Of a stretch of 64,000 nucleotides of DNA, positions 11,118-23,500 are shown piece by piece. The notes beneath the pieces are model-generated. The model worked only from the letters and a program-made list of their open reading frames with translations, was not told the DNA's origin and did not search any database. The translations under genes were made by a program, and so were the position numbers. This stretch comes from Isoetes taiwanensis. Lineage: Eukaryota; Streptophyta; Lycopodiopsida; Isoetales; Isoetaceae. Every line of letters begins with the position of its first letter. Position 1 is the stretch's first letter. The stretch spans positions 5,222,224 through 5,286,223 of the forward strand of contig JAJEKV010000035.1 of the NCBI GenBank assembly GCA_021234155.1, written 5' to 3'.

Positions 11118-14076
11118 TTTTTTGTTTTTTATGGACGAAAGCCAAAAAGTTTATTAATCAGATAAAAAGTGCAAAATTTACATGTCTCATCTAACTGTGC
11201 AAGTACAAAAAAGATGCCACAGGAGCACGAGCTTGGAGCACAATGTGCTTACTCCAGAAAGGGAGACTAACGATAAGAATCAATTCGAAGATACTGAATC
11301 CAGATGCGTTCCATCATTTCTGAATCAAGAGAGGAGCACTCCTAGACTGTCAGTGTTTTTTTCTGGGCCACCGTAATAATACCATGTGCAGATGAATAAA
11401 TGTCTTGGAAGATGTGTTGTCTGCGGCGCTCCCATATCGACCATAGGAGCCAACCAGAACCAAGATGGAATGCCCTCTGTTTAGCTGAGGGCAATGCATT
11501 AGGATAGGACACCGAGAGGATGCATCGACCATCCAATGTACTGTTAAACAAACCTTGTAGCTAGGACCACGCTGGTTAAACCTCTGGACAATAAAAAAGA
11601 CAATGCTCAAGAGTCTCCACGGCTGAAAGGCAGAGCGAGCATACTGTAGATATGCGAGGATCATAGCAATGTCAAAAGGCATTAAAGCGCAGGCACCTGT
11701 GGATAACCTGCCACCATAGTATAGAGACTTTAGGGTGGAGCAACCTATCCCAAAGCCATCGCCATGTACGACACAAAGTATGATATGGAACCTATAAGGC
11801 CACCTATCTGGTAACTGGAGGGGCTGTGGTGCTAAAAGAAGGCGATATACTGATCTGAAAAAATGCTTGCCTTTGCGAATATTTTCATGACAGTACCATG
11901 ACACTCTTTCAGCAACACCAACTTGCACTACAAGAGGCAAATTTTCTGCGATCTTCTCCCATAGAGACACATCCCAACGAGAGAGTAGGAACTTTGCCTG
12001 AAATTCAAGCCAAGATAGTAGGGGACCCGATTCATACCATGCTTGAATAGAGACAACACCTGCCAGAATCCATCGTTTCTGTCTAAGGGGATGAACTGAT
12101 GCTGTGAGTAGAGGTGTTGAGGGGTCTGGAGGCAGTGGTGCCCACCACCATGGAGTCGCCAATAGGGTGTGGATGGAGGGGCATGGCCAGAAAAGATGTT
12201 TGACTGCCTCCCATGCTGTCAACAAGCCACGCAAAAATGGAGAAGCACTTGAAAAAGGCTGCAGAGCCTGAAATAATGCCCAAGGTAGGACTGGTTTGAC
12301 AACCTTTTTGCCTAGAGGGATACAGTGACCAAGAGCTTGTTTAAGAAGGCGTAAATCAGGAGAATCATCTTCATTATTCAGGCGTCTCCAAATGAACTTT
12401 GAAATAAGGACTTTGCTCTGCAGTAAGAAGTCCATCATACCTAGACCACCTGCCCATTTGGGAAGGATGCACTTCGACTGCGCTACTTTAATCACAGCAC
12501 CTTCCTCAGTACCCGCCCATTAAAGTTTCGAACTATTGCAAAAAGCTCACGTACTTTGATCTGTGGGGCTCGCAGTAAGGATGCCATATAAACATGGGTA
12601 CTACTAAGGACTGACTTGGCCACTGTAATGCGACCCGCAAGAGACAACTTTGCGGTGGACCACCAGAACAAGTGCTTCTCCAGCCCCTTAATGATCTCCT
12701 CCCATGCAGTTCCCATAGTAACATGGATGCCATCTGGAATCCCCAACAACTTGATGGCATGCTCATGTGCAAGTAATTTCCATGGATAATCATAAACACA
12801 TGCCGGAGTCGGAGTATCCAATTTCCATAAAGCTGTACACTTTTGCCACCCCACAAGGACATCGGAAGCCAGTGAAAAAGTGTCTAAAAGCAATTTGACA
12901 ACTGCAAGATTCTCAGCATTAGCGACTAGAAAGAGGAACGTATCGTCTGCATATTGATTGCAAACCTCTTGTGTGCCATCCTCCATTGCAAGACCATGTA
13001 GAAGTCCCTCTGTGGTTGCGACGGTGAATAACTGTGACAAAGCCTCTGCGACAATTGTGAAAAGCAGTGGTGCTAAAGGGCATCCTGGCGAATACCATGA
13101 CCGAGTGAGAAGGCATCTGATGGCTCACCATGGAATATAACAGTCGCCCGAGCAGAGACATGCAGCTTCATAATATCTTATGTGAATTCTTCCCCAAATT
13201 CCAGTCTTAGTATACAACGACGCATGAATTCCCAGCTAACACTGTCATAAGCCTTTGCAAAGTCAAGCTTAAGGTATACAACTAGAAGGTTTTGCTTACG
13301 CGCCCAATAAATTCCCTCGTAAGCAGCAGCAACATTGTTCAGAATGCATCATTTTAGAAGAAAACCTGATTGGGTTGTTGAGATGGACTCTGCCAAGATG
13401 TCCTTCATCCGGTCTACAAAAGCCTTGGCAAAGATCTTTTATACAAATGACAATAAGGTGATGGGCCGCCAGTCTGAAATAGTATGAGGATCCTTGACCT
13501 TGGGGATGAGTGAGAGGCACCTGTGTTTAGAATTCTATCCAAAGCAGTGGACCGCCGAAAGTCACAGAAAGCTGGCTCCAGCCATTCCCAATACTCCTAG
13601 AAGAACTCAATTGGCAAACCATCTAAACCTGGGCATTTGCCTCTTTTCAGTTCAAAGACTGCCTAACCTAAATCATGAGCTTTCATAGTCGCCTCTATCG
13701 ACACGCGCCACTCGTCAGAGATGATGGGGAAAATCCTAGACAAAGTAGCATCTCGCAGGTTTGATTGAAAGGGAAGATGTTTCTCAGCGAAAAAAATCTG
13801 AAAGTCGCTATGCAGGTATTGCTTGAGTTCGGTTAGCTCTGTTAGCATCGAACCATTCGGCAAAAAAAATGAGGACATGGTTGACGTCATGCGACGCCTC
13901 TTAGTCGCACGAAAAAAGAAGCCTGTACAATGGTCTCCATCACGAAACCACTGCAAACCTGCCTTCGTCTTTGCCTGCTGGATTTGCTCCTCCTCCAATG
14001 CTTGGATCTGTGCCAAAATATCTCGATCATGAATACCTGGATGGAGTCCCTGTCGAGAATGGAGCAGGTCCTGATA
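11118..14076 (-). mobile_element. 5'-truncated LINE (L1 type) with 16-bp target duplication
   Basis: The duplication CAAATCACCAATATAT is exact at 11102-11117 and 14077-14092. The minus-strand 3' end (11118-11160) is A/T-rich with AATAAA, next to the first copy. ORF2 is read in pieces: linker at 13663-14060 (LQWFRDGDHCTGFFFRATKR), RT at 12492-13040 with NQYADDTFLFLVANAENL, then KLSLAGRITVAKSVL, and a C-terminal part at 11350-12495 (ILPKWAGGLGMMDFLLQSKV). Frameshifts separate the pieces (around 12492 and 13050) and stops occur between 13050 and 13660. The endonuclease and ORF1 are missing. It looks moderately old. Confidence 0.88.
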
Positions 14077-14409
14077 CAAATCACCAATATATGTAATCAT
14101 ATTATATCTTACATATTATTATTACTGTAGATAATGCATATTGACTTAATTGAATTGAAATATTTTAACATCATCGACGACTCCTGGAGCCCTATGACTA
14201 ACAATACAAGGTGCGTGCACTGCTTCAAACACGCGAGATTTACATTGTTTGTTTTGGGGGCGCCTGGCCGAACAGTCTCTGATTTAAGGAGCGGATGAAA
14301 AAAACCCACCCATCACAGTGTGAGTGGGAAAAAATCACCCTGCTCTCCTTTGTTCACCCGGTATGATGACATCTTCATCTTGGAAGACGTCATCGGTCCT
14401 CTAAATCGC

Positions 14410-14994
14410 TTAATTAAGTTCTTTGTATCTACATGCATGTTCCTCCAAATTTTTGCTTAATGTTGCTGCCATCCAGACTGCTTTCCCCGCATCTCTTATC
14501 CCGTTGTCCACCGATAGTACCCAGCCCACTTGCTCCCATTTCCTTCTTATTCCAGTATAAGCAGGGCATTTGTTCCATATGTGCCTCTCATCTTCAATTT
14601 CCTCCATGCCACAAAGCCTGCTTCCCCTCGGTATCATGGCTTTTCCCATCTCCCTTAATGTAGAGGAATTTTGACAATCAGTTTTGCAATACAAATCCCT
14701 GTGTATATCGATCCCTAAATCTTTTTTGATAGCTGCAAGTAAAGATTTATCAATTGCCAAATGATACAATTCCTCAAACTTCTTCAGAGGATTTTTTGTC
14801 AAAAACGAGTGAGAATCATCAGCAAGATAGTCATTTTTTGTTTGTGGGTCATAAGCATAGCATGAAACGGTGCTTGAAGTTTCCATACAACGCTTGAAAT
14901 CCCATGGCCAATGATAGTGATTGACCCTGGGGCGTTGTCTTATTTTGTGGCGAGAATCCCAGAGAAGAAATGTGACAAAGATTGTGGAGCCCAA
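14410..14994 (-). pseudogene. LINE ORF2 C-terminal fragment (zinc-finger tail)
   Basis: One 194-codon open frame. Near its end it reads MIPRGSRLCGMEEIEDERHI then WNKCPAYTGIRRKWEQVGW, which matches the tail of the LINE at 20527-23770 (IPRHERLCQCCHMQIAEDEH). This C..C..H..C zinc-finger-like tail follows the RT/thumb region in several LINE clades. Here the second Cys of the first CxxC pair is absent. The upstream part (HWPWDFKRCMETSSTVSCYA) is not assigned. It stops at the edge of block B. An ordinary host gene is possible but less likely. Confidence 0.5.
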
Positions 14995-14998
14995 TAAG

Positions 14999-16635
14999 CT
15001 ACATCTTATTTAGGCTAGTGAAAACAACTTTTGCCTATTGACTTAGGTGTGCCAATCAAATATCTAAGAAAATGAGACACCATGTGGTGGGAAAAGGGCC
15101 TAATCCACCAACATAGATATAGTTATGCACGCTATCAAAAGTAAACCATGCTAGGCCCGACACACAATATATTTTATTATTTTCCTTTCAAGTCATTGAT
15201 GTACTTTTGCGGCAAGTGTGGATCAATAAAGCTTCACGTCCTTAAGAACCTAATAAAAAGTAATAGGACATCCCAAAGGTAACTTCTTGTTATTTTCTCG
15301 ATATATGGGCTGCAAAAGCATAAGACATTCTAAAAGTAAGTTGTTCTATTCCCAAGGTTGTTATTCTCTCGATATACCGGATAAAAAAGGTGAAGTTGCA
15401 AAAGCCAGTGGTTAACATGGTGTACGTGCAAAAGCAACGTGTCCAAATAACAACTTTAGAAAAAGGAGGATACTAAGATATGGGTCCTATAAGGCTACAT
15501 CACAATGTGTATGTGTTTGGGGCCAAGTCAAGCCCCTTTTGCATGAAGCTTCCATAACCCAGTTCATGGCACGCTATTGGCGCCAATCCGAGCCGTCGGA
15601 TCGGGTGCCTTTCTCTTTGTTTACCCTCAACACAATCTTTAAATATTATATAACACATTCTGGTATCTAGAATGCAAGAAAGACATAGGTGTCCTCACAG
15701 TAAACTTTTGTTGCAAAAATGGAACATGAAAGTGATGAAGGCCTTCGACAAATTGAGGGGCAAGAAAACACAACATCATTTTGATCCTTCATATACAGGA
15801 ATGGCAATCTACTTGCCACTGTAACTTGGAAGACACTTAGGAAGCATTCTGTAGCAGGAAAGCCTTCGGAATGCAGGGTAAGTCCTTGGAATGCTGGCAG
15901 AATGCGGGGTAAATCCTTAAGAATGCAAGCAGAAGCTCCTTGCTGCTCCATCGCTGCTGCTCCGCCGCTGCTCTGTGCTCAACAATTTTTTTATTTACAT
16001 TCTTTATTTGAAACAGTGCCACATGGCACGACGTTACTGGCGGACGCGGAAGAATGCTTCCTAAGTGTTTTTTATGAAGCCTCCTATTCCCTTTTCTTCT
16101 TCTTTCTTGAAGTTGATTTTACTGACAGAGTTGAGCCATCTAAGAAGATGGTGAAGATAAGATAAGATAAGATAAGATAAGAATTTTTACGTCCACGGGA
16201 ACCCAACGGGTTATGGGACAGCACATGCAAGGGCAACAACCCATCTAAAACCCGAGGACTATGCCCCATCACCAAATACAATAACCAAATATTAAAAGGC
16301 TACCAAGAATAAGAGAAGATGGACACAGAAAAATGTTAGGACAATTTAGTGGTTATGGATATTTAGAAGGATACCCTAGCTCATACTATAGACATATGTT
16401 CTATGAAGCCGGGTCAATTATGCACGTTATTTAATGAGCATCAACCTATATAAGTAGATAATTCTATTTTTGGTGGTGTACACTTCGTACATAGATATTT
16501 CAGGATGATATGGGATAGATATTGAGAGCAATATGATATATTGCAAGTTCTTGAAAGTTCTAGAATGTTCTTACATAGACAAATAAGAGAATTGAATTGC
16601 TTTATTGTTCATGAAGACCAAACGTTTATACCCAG
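14999..16635. repeat. Duplicate block B
   Basis: Partner of 7080-9440. It lacks the ORF1-only LINE but carries its own tail-element insertion at 16150-16312. Local indels, for example 15143-15205 versus 7228-7238, show independent decay. Confidence 0.8.
16150..16312 (-). mobile_element. Retroelement 3'-end insertion with (TTATC)n tail
   Basis: About 160 bp inserted between GGTGAAGA and GAGAAGATGG relative to block A (9120-9135 has GGTGAAGAGAAGATGG). On the minus strand it ends in CCCGTGGACGTAAAAATTC followed by about five TTATC units. It is a diverged relative of the 3' tails at 20530 and 23846. It has no coding capacity. Confidence 0.7.
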
Positions 16636-16639
16636 GCGA

Positions 16640-17283
16640 GAGAATTGGGTTGAATTAAATATTTTATAGTCCATAGAGATCAAATAGTATCTACATGTGA
16701 TGCCTTGTTGTGATGCCTTGTGCTCAACATAGGAGATCAAATAGTATCTACATGTTGATGCCTTGTGCTCAAAAAGGTTGATCTAGAAACTGGTAAAATT
16801 TATTTGTTTTGTGTGGTTGTTTTGTGTGGTACCATGGAGTGGGTCTTCGTTTGAAGTGAGAATATGGCCCCCTAGGGCCCATTAAATTGAATACTTGGTT
16901 CTCATGTTTTCTAGATTAAATGTTTGAAACTGGTGTACCGGCAGGTCGGTTTGTTCCATTCTCATTCTCCGAAGACCAATTCAAGGTCTTTTGCGTAGTC
17001 CACACGAAATAAGAAGGCACCTTGCCTTGCATATCAAACTCGAATTCCAGCTTCTATTTGGGGATCTCTGATCGGTTTTTCTGTCCAAGGTTTCTTAATT
17101 TGGGCATCAAATCCTTCTGCTATCCATCTCTGTGTCGAATTTTTCTATTTCTCTGTCGAAATTTTATCCATTTCTCTGTCCAATTGAAGGGCGGATTTGT
17201 CGAATTTGGGCATCAAAATCTGTTGCTGATGTTTTCTCGGAGCATCTTAATTCTCTGTTGAATTTGGCCTCTGCTCTTTCGCC
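16640..17283. promoter_or_regulatory. Upstream region and probable 5' leader of the HIPP gene
   Basis: No coding sequence. From about 17020 the DNA becomes pyrimidine-rich (repeats of 'ttctctgtcgaatttt' and 'cttaatttgggcatcaaa'), which suits a plant 5' untranslated leader. No confident TATA box was picked. 16685-16770 repeats 'gatcaaatagtatctacatg'. Confidence 0.35.
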
Positions 17284-18271
17284 ATGGCTCCTGAACACCA
17301 TTGCTGCTGTCATTGCGACTGTAAATGTTCTGAGAAGAAAAAAACAGAGGCCGTTCTTAAGGCCAACATCACATGCCCGCACTGCCGGAAAAAGATCGAG
17401 AAAGCTCTCAAATCCCTAAAAGGTACGCAATTGTTTACAATTGGCTTTGAATTGGCTCCGCTTCAAACTGTTTGCAGGGCACAAATCTCAAATTCTTAGT
17501 ATGCGCATGCATGCGGGACGAATTGTTCAATTCTGACATCTGTGTTCATCCCAAAAATCTGACAGGCCCTCTTTCCAATAGCTAGGCGCCACATCACCCA
17601 TGTTGATTTTTTTTAGCCTCAGCTTTTAGAAATAAGAATCTTAAGTTACACCCTTTACAATGTTCATGCAATTGTGTGCTGGTTGTGGTGTGGTTTAATT
17701 TTCAGTTGGTTCTCTAAATTTTTCATTGATTCTGAATTTTAGCTGTTGGCTATATGATAACACACTTTATATTGATCCCATTGCTCATATATTAGGAGTT
17801 GAAACTGTGGCTTTTGACGTGGGCAAGCACATGATTACTGTGAATGGTGGTGACTTTGAGGGAAAAGATTGCTTGAAGAAAGTGGTGGGAACGGGCAAAG
17901 GCGCGATTCTATGGCCGGAGGATGATTTGAAGAAAATGAAGGAGGCAGCAAAGAAGAAAAAAGAGGAGGAAGAGAAGAAGAAGAAGGAAAAAGAGGAGGA
18001 AGAGAAGAAGAAGAAGGAGAAAGAGGAAAAGAAAAAGAAGAAAGCAGAAGAGGCTAAGAAGAAGGAAGAGGAGGAGAAGAAGAAGAAGGAAGAGGAGGAA
18101 AAGAAAAAGAAGGAAGGGGGTGAGAAGAAGGAGGTAAAGCAGCCAGAAGTCCATGTTATTTACAGATATGTGGATCCTCCATATTTCTACAATTATCCTC
18201 CAGAGTGTTATGGCCATGATCAATATCAATATCAATATCAATGTCCCAGCAACAATTGTGCGCTAATGTAA
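17284..18271 (+). CDS. Heavy-metal-associated isoprenylated plant protein (HIPP type), two exons
   Basis: The CDS is join(17284..17422, 17796..18271), 204 residues. The intron is GT-AG, phase 1 (AAAG/GTACGC ... ATATTAG/GAGTT). The N-terminus is Cys-rich (HHCCCHCDCKC, residues 5-15). It is followed by an HMA fold with the metal-binding pair CPHC (31-34), KKIEKALKSLKG, VETVAFDVGKHMITVNG and GKDCLKKVVGTG. Residues 92 to 160 are almost all Lys and Glu, a probable charged helix. The C-terminus is Tyr/Pro-rich (PPYFYNYPPECYGHDQYQYQ) and ends in CALM, a CaaX box expected to be farnesylated. HIPPs are known to bind transition metals and attach to membranes or the nucleus; the role here is inferred. 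All key residues are present and the reading is clean, so the gene is probably active. The closest relative in the window, at 46850-47392, lacks the CaaX box. Confidence 0.9.
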
Positions 18272-18499
18272 CTATCATGACCACCAGGATCGATTCAAGT
18301 TCTCCATCACCATATGTTGAAGACATGATTTTAAGTCGGTATGATTTTTGGATTTCCGTGGTTTGCTGATGCATATTGACTACCAGATCCTATCTGTATA
18401 TGTATTATTTTGAATTTATTTATATATTCATGAGAGGATCTCCTATTATTTGTGGCCTATATGGATATTATTTTAAAATACTTGTATGACCAAGTTTAA

Positions 18500-18556
18500 A
18501 TAGATAGAATAGAATAGAATAGAATAGAATAGAATAGAATAGAATAGAATAGAATA
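18500..18556. repeat. (AATAG)n microsatellite
   Basis: About eleven AATAG units downstream of the HIPP gene. A second run, (AATAA)n, lies at 18592-18618. No retroelement tail is attached to it. Confidence 0.9.
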
Positions 18557-18756
18557 GGATGCCATTTGTAAGATTCGATTACTTCGTTCCATAATAAATA
18601 AAATAAAATAAGATAAAATATCCAAGCACTAAAACAATTGTGATACATGATTTCTACATGTTCAGCTACTATCCCAGATTTGTTGGCATGAGATAATCTT
18701 TTTGTGTTCTAGATAGACACATGTTTTTCAATTAATCCCTTCTATTAGAGGCGTGT

Positions 18757-18863
18757 TTTAGGTTAGATGCATGTTTTTTGGCTTCTAATATTCTAATATA
18801 GCGACCATGTTTTAGGTTAGATGCATGTTTTTTGGCTTCTAATATTCTAATATAGCGACCATG
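18757..18863. repeat. Tandem duplication, about 54 bp, two copies
   Basis: The block from GTTTTAGGTTAGATGCATG to 'aatatagcgaccat' occurs twice in succession with almost no change. No gene is involved. Confidence 0.9.
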
Positions 18864-20182
18864 TGTAATATGCAGCATTATAAAATGCTCATTAATGAAC
18901 TAACAGTGTTTTCCACATCCACATTTACTACAAGATCAACAATTATTGTAAAACTAGAAAAAGAGCCCAGTGTTGTTTCCATCAGGAAGCAATTGCATAA
19001 AGATATCTCACTATCCTTTGAATAGATATAACCTATATCCATACTCCATATTTGAAACCTACCATTGAATGTGAAGGCATAGCATCATTTTTATACAACA
19101 TATTTGCCAAATGGGTAAATGTCTTAGAATGAGGTATTCATATTCACATGGAATATAGCCTAATTCTGCAAGCTTCTAGCTACAGGAAATACACTAATAC
19201 AATGATGAGTTTTAACGTGGCAATTGCATATCTAAAAGAGTTTTAGCATGGGAAATGCATATTTGTCATGCATATCTAGTCTACTTGTATAATATAAAAT
19301 AACTATGCATCGCTACGCCATCTCTTAGATTTGCCATGAATGATATATGGTAGCACACATGACAAGTTTGTAAATAATAGTCATGCATGGCAATGTAAAC
19401 TTTTTAACCATGCACAAGCAATTAAGTGGTTTGCCAAGAGAACAATTTTTGGTAGCCCAAATTTGGTGGCTTGATGAATATGTGCCAAGAGAACATTATA
19501 GTCCAATTTGGTTCTTTGATGAAGATGTGCCAAGAGAACAATTGTAGCCCAATTTGGTTGTTTGATGAAGATGGCCCAACTAAAATAACTAAGTTTTCGA
19601 TAACATAGTCAATATCTTCATAATAATTATTATATAGTGGCAAAGCTTTGCAAAATTATGATGTTGTAATATTAACACAGTTATGTACGTGGGAGGAGAA
19701 GTATGGCCTGTCTTTTTCATGCAGCTTGTAAAGTTGCACCAGGTGATTCCATACCTTTCAAACCTGGATCCAAGGATGGATTGGAAAAGTTTTATAAGAT
19801 CTGTATTCTCACAATCTAGAAAAACAGATGGTTGTAGAATGTTTATGCTTCAAATTTATGTTGCCGAGTGAAAAACATCATGTTTTTTTATATTTTCGTT
19901 GAGCATTTACTTTAGCCACCATACCATTTCTTTTTGAAGACAAAGGTGGTTAAAACCTGGGCAACATTTGAAGGCATACTTGCAAGCACTATAATGATAT
20001 TATGAAACACTATCTATTCAAACCTAGCAGTAGAATACCTTATGGACATACATTATATAACTCTCTTGGACCACCAAATGCTCCCAGTCTGCAAATGGAA
20101 AACTTTTTATTCGCAAATGGAAATATGGCGGCACATGAAGACAATGAAAATGAATGGAAAATTCATATTGAGAAAATAATAG
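18864..20182. other. Spacer with a three-unit tandem repeat
   Basis: No gene is supported. 19430-19575 holds three imperfect units of about 46-55 bp, each starting TGCCAAGAGAACA and ending TTTGATGAAGATG. The rest is AT-rich. Confidence 0.6.
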
Positions 20183-20526
20183 AAGGAAGGAAGGAAGGAA
20201 GGAAGGAAGGCAGGAAGGAAGGAAGGAAGGAAGGAAGGAAGGAAGGAAGGAAGGAAGGAAGGAAGGAAGGGAGGAAGGAAGGAAGGAAGGAAGGAAGGAA
20301 GGAAGGAAGGAAGGAAGGAAGGAAGGAAGGAAGGAAGGGGAAGGAAGGAAGGAAGGAAGGAAGGAAGGAAGGAAGGAAGGAAGGAAGGAAGGAAGGAAGG
20401 AAGGAAGGAAGGAAGGAAGGAAGGAAGGAAGGGAAGGAAGGAAGGAAGGAAGGAAGGAAGGAAGGAAGGAAGGAAGGAAGGAAGGAAGGAAGGAAGGAAG
20501 GAAGGAAGGAAGGAAGGAAGGAAGGA
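20183..20526. repeat. (GGAA)n microsatellite, about 340 bp
   Basis: Nearly pure GGAA repeat with only four small interruptions (GGCAGG near 20210, GGGAGG near 20270, GGGGAAGG near 20338, GGGAAGG near 20431). It starts at 'ataatagaaggaagg' and ends where the LINE 3' end begins (GGAAGGATATTTTAACGTCC). Read on the minus strand, it is the (TTCC)n tail of that LINE. The Glu-Gly-Arg-Lys reading of this DNA is not a protein gene. Confidence 0.97.
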
Positions 20527-23500
20527 TATTTTAACGTCCACGGAGGCCAACTGGCCTATGAGACGGTCACAATACAATATATCAAATAGTATCCAAACAG
20601 AAAAGAAAACCACAAAAGCCCTATATAATGTATCTCTACCACTAGGATGAAAAAACCCCCCATGTGGGAGGAAAAACCATTGTAGTAGGCGTTCAAATTC
20701 CCTATCTGGGCACTCAAATGCCCTGTGCTGTGAGGGACTCTCTGACGGTGGAGACTTGCAGAATGTAGGATGCGAGACGTGCAACCATGGGCGAAGCCAG
20801 CAATTGATGAATTGCTATCTCAGAGCATCTGAGATCGGCATGAGCTACTCGGATGTGTGCCTATGCCAGACACTCCTGTAGAGCATGGTGTTCATCTTCT
20901 GCTATCTGCATGTGGCAACACTGGCATAATCTCTCATGCCGGGGGATTCTCTGCCCTCCATCTGTACCCCAGCGGCCTGTCTCAATTCTGAGATGGTGGG
21001 ACCCTGTCCTCATTGCAGCTATGGCTCTTCGTTTCTTGGTAGAGATGTGTGCCTTCAAATATTGGTGTGGGTCATGTTACAGCGACGGATTAACCTGCGT
21101 GTGGTAGTGCTCTGTTTTGGGCTTCTCAAGAGTGAGCACATCCCACAGAGAGGCAACAAAGCGCTCATTCAAATGCACCTCCTGTTCGCCGCTATCCTGC
21201 ATAGCCATAATTTGTTGATAGTCCATGGACCATCTTGCGAACCACCCCTTACAATGCTCCTGCCATACTCTCTTCAGTCGTTGTGGTCCTTGTGCCAATA
21301 ACAGAGCCCGGGGAGGGAGACGTTGTGCATCCATTCCGTCAACCTTATGGAAATACGCAAGGTGCCTGCTCATAGCAGAATGTTGCAGGGGCCAAAAACC
21401 AGTCTCATACAGCAAAATCGGATAAGGCACCGTGTCCTTGGCGCCCTAGGGTCATGTGTCGAAGGCCTTCGCCCTCTCTAGCTTATCCCAGGTGCTGTTG
21501 CTAAATGCTGGACCCCAGACCTCTACCCCATACAACAATACTGGTTCAACGAGTGCTCTGAATAGGTGCGCTTTGCGTGCCCAATCGCAGAGATCTATTC
21601 TGTAACAGTTATTCTGCATTGCATATAGGGCTTTCCATCCCGCACTGACCCTGCTTTCTACACAGTCATCCCATAGCATGTTAGCAGAAAAATCGATTCC
21701 CAGATACTTAAAGGTCCTTACAACCTCCATCCTTTGTCCTCTATAATAGAAGTATGGGATATCATGCTGCGCGGACAGGATTGCCAACAACTTGGTTTTA
21801 TGTTGGTTCACGGTCATTCCTGCTATGTCACAGAATCTACTGAAAGCGTCCAAATGTTTCTGCATACTCCTAGATGTATGGCATGGAACAATAAGCCCAC
21901 ATCGTCTGCATAGAGCAACTACCTCTGGCAACTGTGGGCCACCACCTCCATGTTCTTGCATCCAGGTCTCCAACTTGTCAATATAGAGTCCAAAAAGTGT
22001 TGGAGATAACGGACATCCCTGTTTAACACTTATGGTGCTGCTCACCCGATGATCTGACACAGGCAAAGTAACATATATTCTGTCATGAAGCCTATAGATG
22101 GCATTCTGCAAATCCTGTGGGACATGTAGCTCCTGCAAGCACTGCCACAACAGGTCTCGAGGGACCATATCATATGCCATCTTAAAATCCACGAAACAGC
22201 AATACAAGTGACGTCTTGTATTGCGGCTGGCTTCCATAAGAATTCTGAGAGTAAAAATATGGTCAATCGTGGAGTGGGGAAGGCAAAAACCTGTCTGGCC
22301 AACTACACGTACTCCAGCTTCCTCAGCCCACTGCGTTAACTTCTTCTCCAACACACCTGCCAGAAGTTTTGCGAGTAATGGGCTCACCATGATCATACGG
22401 TAGTTAGTGGAGTCATCTCTACTTCCCGTCTTATGAATAGGGGTGACCTTGCTAACCATCCATTCCTGTGGGAGGCCCTCTCTAATGGCCTGATTGATTC
22501 ACTATCAAAGGCCCTAGCAAAGCTGGCCCACCCATTTCAACAGCTCGGCCTGAAGTCCCTGCAAGTCCTTTGCTTTACCATTAGCAAGATGTCTAAGACC
22601 CTGGTGGATGTCCTCTGAAAACTGTAGCGGTTCTCCTAGCTGATCTAGTACCTCAACGATTGCTCCTGGGGGGTCATACAACTCCTCCAGCCATTGTCTC
22701 CACTGGTCTGAGGTAGTATTGCTGGGTGGTCGATGCCTCTTATACAACACTCTACGCCAAAAGGCTTTTGACTCAGTCATCAGCAGATCAAACATGCACT
22801 GCTGATTTTCTACAATATACCGATGCTTTTTGGATTTTAGCAATGCCTTATAGTCCCTAATGGCCTGTTGCCAGAGCTGTGGGTCTAAAATGTGGCGTAG
22901 CTGGCTCTTTAGAGCCTTACATTTGGCATCAAACCAGGGGTTCCGAGGGAATTGCGCAGTGTCCCTTCGCGGGGGCTTTCTTGCTACCTAGCATTCACTG
23001 GCTGCTGCAATTAAGGCCTTCACCAACCACTCACACTTATCATGCAATGTATAGAGGGCATCAATCCCCTACAGCTCACTTTCAAGCACACCCTCATATT
23101 CTGCTTGCTTCCGATAGTTCGGGGTGTATCCCAAACCCCGAGGGCGACTATCTTGTGGCCACGCCACTGAGTATCTCCAATCCAAAATGACATAAAGTGG
23201 ATAATGGTCTGACAAAGTCTCTTCATCTCTTGTTTTTGTGCCTGTCGCGAAATCTCTAACCATATCAAGTTCTGGCACTGGAGCTAGGAGATAGTCCACC
23301 ACGCTGGCTCCACCATCGCATCTGTCGCTTCTGCAAGTAAAGCCCCCTGATCGCCGCCATCTGAGCATACTATTACAGATCACCATGACAAAGATCTGGC
23401 AGAGCTGGACCAACTCTTTTCCAAAGGCTCTAGAGACTGTATCCTGGGACCGTCTTGCATGCTGGGACGCACTTGTTTCTAGCCAAAGCAGGCTGGAGCC

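Noticed and set aside
17909-18241. Leu/Phe-rich frame opposite the HIPP gene, resembling a membrane protein
   Set aside because: It is the antisense reading of the Lys/Glu codons of the HIPP gene.
20002-20784. Long open frames on both strands over the (GGAA)n run (Glu-Gly-Arg-Lys and Phe-Leu-Pro-Ser repeats)
   Set aside because: They are translations of a simple repeat. No start context or conserved flanking protein supports them.
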